NCBI RefSeq assembly: GCF_007655005.1 | Contig: NZ_SZVW01000011.1 | Span: 124,001 to 188,000 of the forward strand | DNA length: 64,000 bases | Direction of reading: 5' to 3' | Source of the DNA: Streptomyces tibetensis | GTDB taxonomy: Bacteria; Actinomycetota; Actinomycetes; Streptomycetales; Streptomycetaceae | Position numbers and translations under genes: made by a program | Notes under the pieces: generated by a model | What the model saw: the letters and a program-made list of their open reading frames with translations, nothing else | Told to the model about the DNA's origin: nothing | Databases searched by the model: none | In this document: in pieces, positions 41,677-49,204 of the stretch | Numbering within the stretch: the stretch's first letter is position 1 | Layout of the letters: every line of letters begins with the position of its first letter

Positions 41677-42955
41677 CTGGGGCGGCAACGTCTCAGCGCG
41701 TCCCGCGCGAGAGGTCACCCCTGCCTCCGTCGACGAGCTGGCCGCCGCGGTGCGGCGGGCCGCCGAGGACGGTCTGAAGGTGAAGGCGGTCGGCTCCGGG
41801 CACTCCTTCACGTCCATAGCCGCGACGGACGGTGTGTTGATCCGTCCTCAACTGCTGACCGGCATCCGCAGCATTGATCGCGAGAACATGACGGTCACGG
41901 TGGAGGCCGGCACCCCGCTCAAGAGGCTCAATGTGGCCCTCGCGCGTGAGGGCCTGTCGCTCACGAACATGGGCGACATCATGGAGCAGACGGTCTCCGG
42001 CGCCACCAGCACCGGCACGCACGGCACGGGCCGCGACTCCGGCTCGATCGCCGCCCAGATCAAGGGCCTGGAGCTGGTCACCGCCGACGGTTCGGTTCTC
42101 ACCTGCTCCGAGAAGGAGAATCCGGAGGTCTTCGCCGCCGCCCGCATCGGCCTCGGCGCCCTGGGCCTCGTCACCGCGATCACCTTCGCCGTCGAGCCGG
42201 TCTTCCTGCTCACGGCCCGCGAGGAGCCGATGCCGTTCGAACGGGTCCTGTCCGACTTCGAGGAACTCTGGGCCGAGAACGAGCACTTCGAGTTCTACTG
42301 GTTCCCGCACACCGGCAGCACCAACACCAAGCGCAACAACCGCAGCGCGGGCCCGGAGAAGCCCGTGCCGCAGCTCAAGAGCTGGATCGAGGACGAGTTC
42401 CTCTCCAACGGGGTGTTCCAGGTGGCCAACTGGGTCGGCCGCGCGGTGCCCGCCACGATCCCCGCGATCGCCCAGATCTCCAGCAAGGCCTTGTCCGCAC
42501 GGACCTACACGGACATCCCCTACAAGGTCTTCACGTCGCCGCGCCGGGTGCGCTTCGTGGAGATGGAGTACGCCGTTCCGCGCGCGGCCGTCGTCGAGAC
42601 GCTGCGCGAGCTGAAGACGATGGTCGACCGCTCGGGCCTCAGGGTCAGCTTCCCCGTCGAGGTGCGCACCGCCCCCGCCGACGACATCACGCTGTCCACC
42701 GCCTCCGGACGGGACAGCGCGTACATCGCCGTCCACATGTTCCGGGGCACGCCGTACCAGCGGTACTTCACGTCCGCGGAGCGCATCTTCACCGCCCACG
42801 AGGGCCGTCCGCACTGGGGCAAGATCCACACCCGGGACGCCGAGTACTTCTCCCGGGTGTATCCGCGCTTCGGCGAGTTCACGGCGCTGCGGGATCGGCT
42901 CGACCCCGATCGGCTGTTCCAGAACGACTACTTGCGGAGGGTTCTGGGGGCGTAG
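41636..42955 (+). CDS. D-arabinono-1,4-lactone oxidase-family protein
   Basis: A 439-residue FAD-dependent sugar-lactone oxidase. An N-terminal FAD-binding domain (residues about 20-190) has VGSGHSFT, the presumed flavin-linking His, and SGATSTGTHGTG. The C-terminal ALO domain ends with GRPHWGKIHT, the conserved HWGK motif near the substrate. It should oxidise an aldonolactone to an ascorbate-like product with release of H2O2. The TTG at 41636 has GGGGAGG five bases upstream and lies inside the MFS gene. Confidence 0.88.
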   Translation: MSSTANGKNGTWRNWGGNVSARPAREVTPASVDELAAAVRRAAEDGLKVKAVGSGHSFTSIAATDGVLIRPQLLTGIRSIDRENMTVTVEAGTPLKRLNVALAREGLSLTNMGDIMEQTVSGATSTGTHGTGRDSGSIAAQIKGLELVTADGSVLTCSEKENPEVFAAARIGLGALGLVTAITFAVEPVFLLTAREEPMPFERVLSDFEELWAENEHFEFYWFPHTGSTNTKRNNRSAGPEKPVPQLKSWIEDEFLSNGVFQVANWVGRAVPATIPAIAQISSKALSARTYTDIPYKVFTSPRRVRFVEMEYAVPRAAVVETLRELKTMVDRSGLRVSFPVEVRTAPADDITLSTASGRDSAYIAVHMFRGTPYQRYFTSAERIFTAHEGRPHWGKIHTRDAEYFSRVYPRFGEFTALRDRLDPDRLFQNDYLRRVLGA

Positions 42956-43626
42956 GAGGCGCACAGGGGTGGCGCTCCCCGCGCCCTCGCTCCCCGTGGC
43001 GCTCGGAGTCGGGGCCGGACTTGGCGTCGTACCGCCGCTCTCGCCGACGGAGGCCGGTGGAGGACGAGGTGGTCCCGCTCGGCGGTTTCGCCGGACGGGC
43101 CGGGGGGTGGGAGCACATGCCAGCAGTGAACTCGCCTACCGCGGAGAGGTTTCCCGGCCGGCCCGGCCGTCGGCCGGGGCGGCTGCCGCCTACCCCGCGT
43201 GGCGGCCTCGTACCCCCCGGCCCACACCCTTGGTTCCGATTTTGGTGATTACGTGAAGTACCCCACGTTCAAGATCGCAAGATGAGGGCAGGAGAGGCCA
43301 AGTCCCACCCCTCGCCAGAAGTTGGGCGGCGCGCCAATCCACGCACGTGGCCCGAATGGAGTACTGTTGCGAGCCCTGGGTCCGGTCTCCCGTCAGGGTG
43401 TACAGGGCCTTGAGGAACGCCGGGAGGGGGCTAGTTGCACAGGGTGACAGAGTTCGTCACTTAGCGTTGCGAATAGGTAACCGTGCCATAACGGCGATCC
43501 AGGGCCAGCGCCCGACACGCCGGGCAACTCGGCAAGGTTGTGGCAGGCTGCACCCGGGCAGGCCACACTCGACTAGCGGAAGCAGCGACGCACGTGACGT
43601 CGGCAGGCACCACCCGGGAGGTCCCC
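42956..43626. other. long intergenic region upstream of sepH
   Basis: This 671-base gap has no convincing gene. It holds a short palindrome GTGAC-N7-GTCAC near 43443-43459 and the sepH promoter. Both strands have open frames, but none looks like protein. Confidence 0.4.
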
Positions 43627-44664
43627 ATGCCCGAACTGCGTGTCGTGGCCGTCTCGAATGACGGCACACGGCTGGTGCTGAAGGCTGCCGACTCTACGGA
43701 GTACACGCTCCCGATCGACGAACGCCTGCGCGCCGCCGTGCGCGGCGACCGTCCCCGTCTCGGCCAGATCGAGATCGAGGTCGAAAGCCACCTCCGCCCC
43801 CGCGACATCCAGGCGCGTATACGTGCCGGCGCGACCGCGGAAGAGGTCGCGCAGATGGCAGGCATCCCCGTCGACCGGGTGCGCCGCTTCGAGGGCCCCG
43901 TGCTCGCCGAGCGCGCCTTCATGGCCGAGCGGGCCCGCAAGACCCCGGTCCGCCGCCCCGGCGAGAACTCCGGCCCACCCCTCGGCGAGGCCGTGCAGGA
44001 GCGGCTGCTGCTGCGCGGCGCCGACAAGGACACCGTCCAGTGGGACTCGTGGCGTCGCGACGACGGCACCTGGGAGGTCCTGCTGGTCTACCGCGTCGCG
44101 GGCGAACCGCACTCGGCGAGCTGGACGTACGACCCGCCCCGGCGACTCGTCCAGGCCGTCGACGACGAGGCGCGCTCCCTGATCGGCGAGTCCGACGACC
44201 TGTCCGCACCCGAGCCCAGCTTCCCGTTCGTGCCCCGGATCGCCCGGCTGCCGCGCGACAGACCGCTGGACCGCCCCGAACGCGAGCGGCCCAGTCTGCC
44301 CGCGCAGGCGTCCGAGCCGATCGAGGAGACCACCGGCGAGAGAGACTCGCTGACGAGCCTGCTCGAGGCCGTGCCGAGCTTCCGCGGCGACCTGGTGGTT
44401 CCGGAACTCCCCCCGGCGGAGACCGAGGAGGAGCCCGTCGTCGTCGCCGAGGTCGAGGAGGAGGAGCCTCCGGCCCCCGCGGCCTCCGCCGGTTCCGCCT
44501 ACGCGGATGTCCTCATGCCGCGCAGTGTGGGCAGCCACCGTGACCGGCTCATCGGTGCCACCGACCGCCAGGCCGAAGCGGACGGCGTACGTCCCGGGCG
44601 CAGGGCGGCCGTCCCGAGCTGGGACGAGATCGTGTTCGGCACGCGGCGCAAGAAGCAGGAGTAG
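43627..44664 (+). CDS. sepH: cell division protein SepH
   Basis: A 345-residue SepH (DUF3071) protein. The N-terminal half contains a helix-turn-helix-like segment (RPRDIQARIRAGATAEEVAQMAGIPVDRVRRFEGP in part) that in SepH binds FtsZ and stimulates its assembly. The middle is proline- and glutamate-rich and disordered (EEEPVVVAEVEEEEPPAPAA in part). The C-terminus ends SWDEIVFGTRRKKQE, the conserved tail. It acts at sporulation septa in the cytoplasm. GGGAGG precedes the ATG. Confidence 0.93.
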   Translation: MPELRVVAVSNDGTRLVLKAADSTEYTLPIDERLRAAVRGDRPRLGQIEIEVESHLRPRDIQARIRAGATAEEVAQMAGIPVDRVRRFEGPVLAERAFMAERARKTPVRRPGENSGPPLGEAVQERLLLRGADKDTVQWDSWRRDDGTWEVLLVYRVAGEPHSASWTYDPPRRLVQAVDDEARSLIGESDDLSAPEPSFPFVPRIARLPRDRPLDRPERERPSLPAQASEPIEETTGERDSLTSLLEAVPSFRGDLVVPELPPAETEEEPVVVAEVEEEEPPAPAASAGSAYADVLMPRSVGSHRDRLIGATDRQAEADGVRPGRRAAVPSWDEIVFGTRRKKQE

Positions 44665-44686
44665 CCGACCCGGCTACCGAAGGACG

Positions 44687-44713
44687 AGGGCCGCGCCGTC
44701 CGGGCGCGGCCCT
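44687..44713. terminator. bidirectional terminator between sepH and sulfurtransferase
   Basis: An 11-bp perfect stem, AGGGCCGCGCC (44687-44697) with GGCGCGGCCCT (44703-44713), loop GTCCG, between two convergent genes. Confidence 0.88.
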
Positions 44714-44727
44714 TCCTCCGGGTCAGG

Positions 44728-45579
44728 TCACTGCGGATCCGGGCCGACGGCGACCGGCCGGTCCGGGTCCGAGGACCACTCCGACCAGGACCCCACGTAC
44801 AGCTCGGCGGGAATGCCGGCGGCCGCAAGCGCCAGGACCTGGTGTGCGGCGGAGACCCCCGAACCGCAGTACACGCCGACCCGCGAACCCTCGGTCACAC
44901 CAAGCCCCTTGAACCGCTCCCGCAGCTCCCCCGCGGGAAGGAACCGCCCGTCGGCCCCCACGTTCTCCGTGGTCGGCGCCGACACCGCGCCCGGGATGTG
45001 CCCGGCCACCGGGTCGATCGGCTCCACCTCACCGCGGTACCGCTCCCCCGCCCGCGCGTCCAGCAGCACCCCGGACCGTGCCAGCGCCGCGGCGGCATCC
45101 GCGTCGAGCAGCCCCGTCGCCCCCGGCTCGGGTACGAAGTCACCCTCCTCCGGAGCCGGCACGGACTTCTCCAGCGGACCCTCCCAGGACGGCAACCCGC
45201 CGTCGAGGACTCGCACATCCGGGTGACCCGTCCAGCGCAGCAGCCACCACGCCCGGGCCGCCGCCCACCCCTGGCCGCCGTCGTAGACGACCACCGGTGT
45301 CCCGGCCGAGACACCGGCCCGGCGCATCGCGGCACCGAAGCGCGCGAGGTCGGGCAGGGGGTGCCGCCCGCCCTCGCCCGGCGCGGAGGCCAACTCCCGG
45401 TCCAGGTCGACGTAGACGGCTCCGGGCAGGTGACCTGCCTCGTAGGCGGCCCGGCCGTCGAACGGCGGCTCGCCGGCCGCCTTGGCCGCGGTGAGCTGCC
45501 AGCGGACGTCGAGCAGGACCGGCGGGCGGGCGCCCGTGAGATCCCTGGCGAGGTCGGATGCGGAGATGATGGCGTTCAT
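44728..45579 (-). CDS. thiosulfate/3-mercaptopyruvate sulfurtransferase
   Basis: A 283-residue protein with two rhodanese domains. The N-terminal domain (ISASDLARDL, AYEAGHLPGAVYVDLDRELA) is inactive; the C-terminal domain carries the active-site loop VYCGSGVSAAHQVLAL with the sulfur-accepting Cys. It moves a sulfane sulfur from thiosulfate or mercaptopyruvate to cyanide or thiol acceptors. The start MNAIIS at 45579 is the family N-terminus. Divergent from the VOC gene. Confidence 0.9.
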   Translation of the reverse strand: MNAIISASDLARDLTGARPPVLLDVRWQLTAAKAAGEPPFDGRAAYEAGHLPGAVYVDLDRELASAPGEGGRHPLPDLARFGAAMRRAGVSAGTPVVVYDGGQGWAAARAWWLLRWTGHPDVRVLDGGLPSWEGPLEKSVPAPEEGDFVPEPGATGLLDADAAAALARSGVLLDARAGERYRGEVEPIDPVAGHIPGAVSAPTTENVGADGRFLPAGELRERFKGLGVTEGSRVGVYCGSGVSAAHQVLALAAAGIPAELYVGSWSEWSSDPDRPVAVGPDPQ

Positions 45580-45829
45580 GGTGCCCATCCTCGCGCACGG
45601 GGGTGGCCGAGTCGTCCGTGTCCGGCTACTCTGCTCGGCCGGAGCGGGGCGATCACGTGGCGTACGGGAACAGCCACATGCTGTACAGCTGAGCGACACC
45701 CGCCGACAAGCGCGCCGTGAGCACAGGTGCCCGCGCATCGGGCATTCTCCCGGGCAAGGGACGCCCCACAGGGCCGCCCCACCGGGCTGCGGAGAGCACG
45801 GCCACCGCGAGGCCGAGAAGAGAGTGACG

Positions 45830-46633
45830 ATGACCGACGCACGGGGGTCCGCCGGGCCGAACAGCGACACACCCGCTCGGCACGCGCCCGGCGCGCCCTG
45901 CTGGGTGAGCCTGATGGTGCACGGCCCGGACGCGACCGAGGAGTTCTACGGAGCGCTGTTCGGCTGGGAGTTCCAGCCGGGCCCCCAGCAGCTCGGGCCC
46001 TATGTGCGCGCGCTGCTCGACGGGCGTGAGGTGGCCGGGATCGGACGGCTGCCGCCGGACCGCCATCTGCCCATCGCGTGGACGCCCTACTTCGCCTCGC
46101 AGGACGTGGATCTGACGGCCGAGACGGTGCGCAGCCGCGGGGGCACGATCGGAGTGGGCCCGCTCGACGCGGCCGACGCCGGCCGCCTGGCCATCGGCTC
46201 CGACCCCTCCGGCGCGGTCTTCGGCATCTGGCAGGCCGCGGCGCACCTCGGCACCACCGTCGCGGGCGTCCCCGGCACTCCCGCCTGGAACGAACTGCTG
46301 ACCTTCGAGTCGGCCGGCGTCGCCAAGTTCTACCGCACGGTGTTCGGCTTCGAGGAGGAGCCGGTGGTCTCCGCCGACTTCGACTACGTGTCCCTGCTTC
46401 TCGGCGGCGAACCCGTCGCCGGAATCCACGGTCTCGGGCACGCGCTGCCCCGCGGCCTTGGACCGCACTGGGTCACGTACTTCCAAGTGGCCGACGTGGA
46501 CGACGCCCTGGACCACCTGGACCACCTCGGGGGGCAGGTCCTCAAGACGGTGCACGACACAGCCCACGGGCGGGTGGCGCATGTGGCGGACCCGGAAGGG
46601 GCGCGATTCGCGCTGTTGCAACGCCCGAGCTGA
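45830..46633 (+). CDS. VOC-family protein with two glyoxalase folds
   Basis: A 267-residue protein made of two vicinal-oxygen-chelate domains (residues about 18-135 and 148-265). The first begins PCWVSLMVHGPDATEEFYGALFGWEF and the second AWNELLTFESAGVAKFYRTVFGFEEE. This is the layout of streptomycete hydroxylase-like or resistance-type VOC proteins. The catalytic activity cannot be named. The ATG at 45830 or the in-frame GTG at 45824 may be used; GAGAAGAGAG precedes both. Confidence 0.87.
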   Translation: MTDARGSAGPNSDTPARHAPGAPCWVSLMVHGPDATEEFYGALFGWEFQPGPQQLGPYVRALLDGREVAGIGRLPPDRHLPIAWTPYFASQDVDLTAETVRSRGGTIGVGPLDAADAGRLAIGSDPSGAVFGIWQAAAHLGTTVAGVPGTPAWNELLTFESAGVAKFYRTVFGFEEEPVVSADFDYVSLLLGGEPVAGIHGLGHALPRGLGPHWVTYFQVADVDDALDHLDHLGGQVLKTVHDTAHGRVAHVADPEGARFALLQRPS

Positions 46634-46654
46634 AGCCGGCGAGCCGGCCGGGGG

Positions 46655-47305
46655 TCACGCGGACGTCACCGGCAGCACGTCCGGGGACAGGGCCGCAGCG
46701 CGGGACGTCGCCGCGGTCATCCGGCGGCGGTGATGACGCCGGCACAGGACCTCGTAGCCGACCTCGTCCGCGGAGTGGGTGACGTCGCCGACGACCACCT
46801 GGGCGCCCTCGACGACCATCACCCCGCCTATCGTGCGGGCGTTGTGCGTGGCGCGGTCTCCGCACCAGCACAGGGCCTCGACCTGGAGCACCTCGACCCG
46901 GTCGGCCAGTTCCACCAGCCGCTGCGAGCCGGGGAACAGCTTGGAGCGGAAGTCCGTCGTGATGCCGAAGGCGTAGACGTCGAGGCTCAGGTCGTCGACC
47001 ACACGCGCGAGTTGGTCGATCTGCTCCGGCGCGAGGAACTGCGCCTCGTCGGCGATCACGTAGTCCGCGCGGCCGCCCTGCGAGAGGTGGTCGACGAGGT
47101 AGCCGTAGAGGTCCTGCCCGTCCCCCACCTCCACTGCGTCCGTCACCAGGCCGAGACGCGAGGACAGCTTGCCCTCGCCGGCGCGGTCGTCGCGCGAGAA
47201 GATCATGCCCTGCAGGCCGCGCGCCGAGCGGTTGTGCTCGATCTGGAGAGCCAGCGTCGACTTCCCGCAGTCCATCGTTCCGCAGAAGAACACCAGCTCG
47301 GGCAT
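46655..47305 (-). CDS. tdk: thymidine kinase
   Basis: A 216-residue type II thymidine kinase that phosphorylates thymidine to dTMP for salvage. The P-loop FCGTMDCGKST is at residues about 6-16, the Walker B-like VIADEAQFL is mid-protein, and the zinc cysteines CWCGDR and the late Cys in LCRRHH are seen. The start MPELVFFCG at 47305 fits the family. It is convergent with the VOC gene with only 21 bp between the stops, and downstream of the phosphodiesterase gene. Confidence 0.93.
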   Translation of the reverse strand: MPELVFFCGTMDCGKSTLALQIEHNRSARGLQGMIFSRDDRAGEGKLSSRLGLVTDAVEVGDGQDLYGYLVDHLSQGGRADYVIADEAQFLAPEQIDQLARVVDDLSLDVYAFGITTDFRSKLFPGSQRLVELADRVEVLQVEALCWCGDRATHNARTIGGVMVVEGAQVVVGDVTHSADEVGYEVLCRRHHRRRMTAATSRAAALSPDVLPVTSA

Positions 47306-47369
47306 GTGGAGTTGAGCACCTTTCGGCATGGGAGGTCGGGGCGGGCCGTGTCGGGAGCGTACTTCGGGT

Positions 47370-48566
47370 TCAGGAGCGTACTTCGAGCAGGGGGACCAGC
47401 TGCTCGGCGGGGGTCATCGAACCGTGGTTGCCGACCATCGCCGACTCCTTCGGCTCCCGCTCGGAGGCGATGAGCAGGACGTCGTCCCGGGCGGCCGCGA
47501 CCACGTCGCCGATCCTGCCGTAGACCCGTTCGTCGATCCGCGGGCCGAACCAGCCCGCGGCGATGGCCTCGTCGCGCGATGCCACCCAGAACTGCTCGCC
47601 GAGCACCTCGCGCCAGCAGGTCAGGACGTCGTTGGCCGCGCCGGGCACCGCGTAGACGTGGCGGGCACGGCCCTCGCCGCCGAGCAGGGCGACACCGGCG
47701 CTCAGCTCCCAGTCCTCGTCGAAGTCGATGCGGTGTTGCTCGTCGAAGGGCACGTCGATCATGCCGTGGTCGGCAGTGACGTAGAGCGCGCTGCGCGGCG
47801 GCAGTTGCTCGGCCAGTCGCTGGACGAGACGGTCGGCGTACATGAGCTGGCCGCGCCAGGTGTCGGAGTCGACGCCGTAGCGGTGGCCGGCGCCGTCGAC
47901 CTCGGCGAAGTACGTGTACACCAGGGAGCGGTCACCGGCGGCCAGTTGCTCGGCCGCCAGGTCCACGCGGTCCTCGCCGGACAGCCGCCCGAGGAACTTT
48001 CCTCCACTGAGCGCGACCTTGGTCAGCGGGGTGTTCTCGAAGGTCGGGGACGACACCTGCGCGGCGTGCACCCCCGCCGCGTGCGCCAGCTGGAAGACCG
48101 TGGGGTACGGCTGCCAGGGACCGGGCGGGGCCCACGGCTGCCAGCGCAGCTGGTTCATCAGCTCGCCGGTGTCGGGGTTGCGGACGGTGTAGCCGGGCAG
48201 GCCGTGGGCGCCCGGGGGCAGGCCGGTACCGACGGAGGCGAGGGAGGTCGCTGTGGTGGCCGGGTAGCCGGCGGTGAGCGGACGTCCGGTGCCACCGCGG
48301 GAGGTGGCGAGCAGGGACGTCATGAAGGGGGCGTCCTCAGGGTGCGCCCTGAGCTGCTCCCAGCCGAGGCCGTCGATCAGGAACACGCAGTTGCGGTCGG
48401 CTGGGGTCAGCTCTGCGATCGAGGCGGTCATGTCCGGCACGCCCAGGCCGGCGGCCAGGGTGGGCAGGAGGTCGGCGAGTGATCCGCTGCCGTACTCGGG
48501 CGCCGGTGCGGAGGCGACGGTGAGCGGTTCGGGGTGCTGGTCCCAAGCCGTATCGAGCTGCGTCAT
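47370..48566 (-). CDS. alkaline-phosphatase-superfamily nucleotide pyrophosphatase/phosphodiesterase
   Basis: A 398-residue alkaline phosphatase-fold enzyme. The first metal-binding Asp is in VFLIDGLGWEQL, the nucleophile Thr is in YPATTATSLASVGTG, and later metal ligands are in YFAEVDGAGHRYG and VTADHGMIDVPF. It should cleave phosphodiesters or pyrophosphates. No signal peptide is seen. Its ATG overlaps the stop of the upstream DUF5998 gene (TGATG), so the two are co-translated. Confidence 0.88.
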   Translation of the reverse strand: MTQLDTAWDQHPEPLTVASAPAPEYGSGSLADLLPTLAAGLGVPDMTASIAELTPADRNCVFLIDGLGWEQLRAHPEDAPFMTSLLATSRGGTGRPLTAGYPATTATSLASVGTGLPPGAHGLPGYTVRNPDTGELMNQLRWQPWAPPGPWQPYPTVFQLAHAAGVHAAQVSSPTFENTPLTKVALSGGKFLGRLSGEDRVDLAAEQLAAGDRSLVYTYFAEVDGAGHRYGVDSDTWRGQLMYADRLVQRLAEQLPPRSALYVTADHGMIDVPFDEQHRIDFDEDWELSAGVALLGGEGRARHVYAVPGAANDVLTCWREVLGEQFWVASRDEAIAAGWFGPRIDERVYGRIGDVVAAARDDVLLIASEREPKESAMVGNHGSMTPAEQLVPLLEVRS

Positions 48567-49153
48567 CAGCGGGTCGTGTCCGCGGTCGCCTCGGAGAGGG
48601 CCTGCGCGAAGGCGAGCGCCTCCCGCACGGTCTCCGGTCCGTCCCCGGCCTCGCTGACGCGCAGGCTGAGGTCGTCCGCCGTCGAGTTGCCGGTGTAGCC
48701 GTGGTCCGCCTCGCAGTTGGGGTCGCCGCAGGCGGCCGGCTCCAGGTCGATGCGCGAGACCGCGCCCCAGCCGATGGTGAGGACGACCTCACGGGGCAGG
48801 GTTCCCGGCTTGTACGACTCGGGGTTGGCGACCACGCGGCTGACCACGACCGACGAGATGCGGCCGATCTTCACGGACTCCGTCGACGTCGTGGCGTACG
48901 GCGTCGGGGAGGTGCTGTCGGCGGCCTGCTCGTCGGTGTGGCTGACGATGAAGCGGGTGTCCGTGAGGACGAGCACCGTCACATGCCGCCGTACCTCGTT
49001 CTGGTCGAACGTCGTCTCCTGATGGACCAGGTACGACCGCATGGGCTCACCGCCCACGGCGGCCTCCACCGCCTCGGCCACGAGGGCCGGGTAGTAGCCG
49101 CTGCGCTCGATCGCCGCCCGCAGCCCCTGGGTCGTCGTACTGGTCTTGGCCAT
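48566..49153 (-). CDS. DUF5998 protein
   Basis: A 195-residue soluble protein of the actinobacterial DUF5998 family. It has a beta-rich core (RHVTVLVLTDTRFIVSHTDEQ, KIGRISSVVVSRVV) and a CGDPNCEADHGY motif that may bind metal. Function unknown. The start MAKTSTTTQ at 49153 is preferred over an upstream ATG at 49177. It is coupled to the phosphodiesterase gene, suggesting a shared task. Confidence 0.85.
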   Translation of the reverse strand: MAKTSTTTQGLRAAIERSGYYPALVAEAVEAAVGGEPMRSYLVHQETTFDQNEVRRHVTVLVLTDTRFIVSHTDEQAADSTSPTPYATTSTESVKIGRISSVVVSRVVANPESYKPGTLPREVVLTIGWGAVSRIDLEPAACGDPNCEADHGYTGNSTADDLSLRVSEAGDGPETVREALAFAQALSEATADTTR

Positions 49154-49204
49154 GACGCCCATCCTACGGGGGACCACTGACTGCGAGGGACCGCTCGCCC
49201 CCGG

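Noticed and set aside
42969..43256. 95-residue plus-strand frame upstream of sepH as a gene
   Set aside because: Composition is Arg/Gly/Pro-rich in the manner of shadow frames, with no convincing ribosome-binding site or family similarity.
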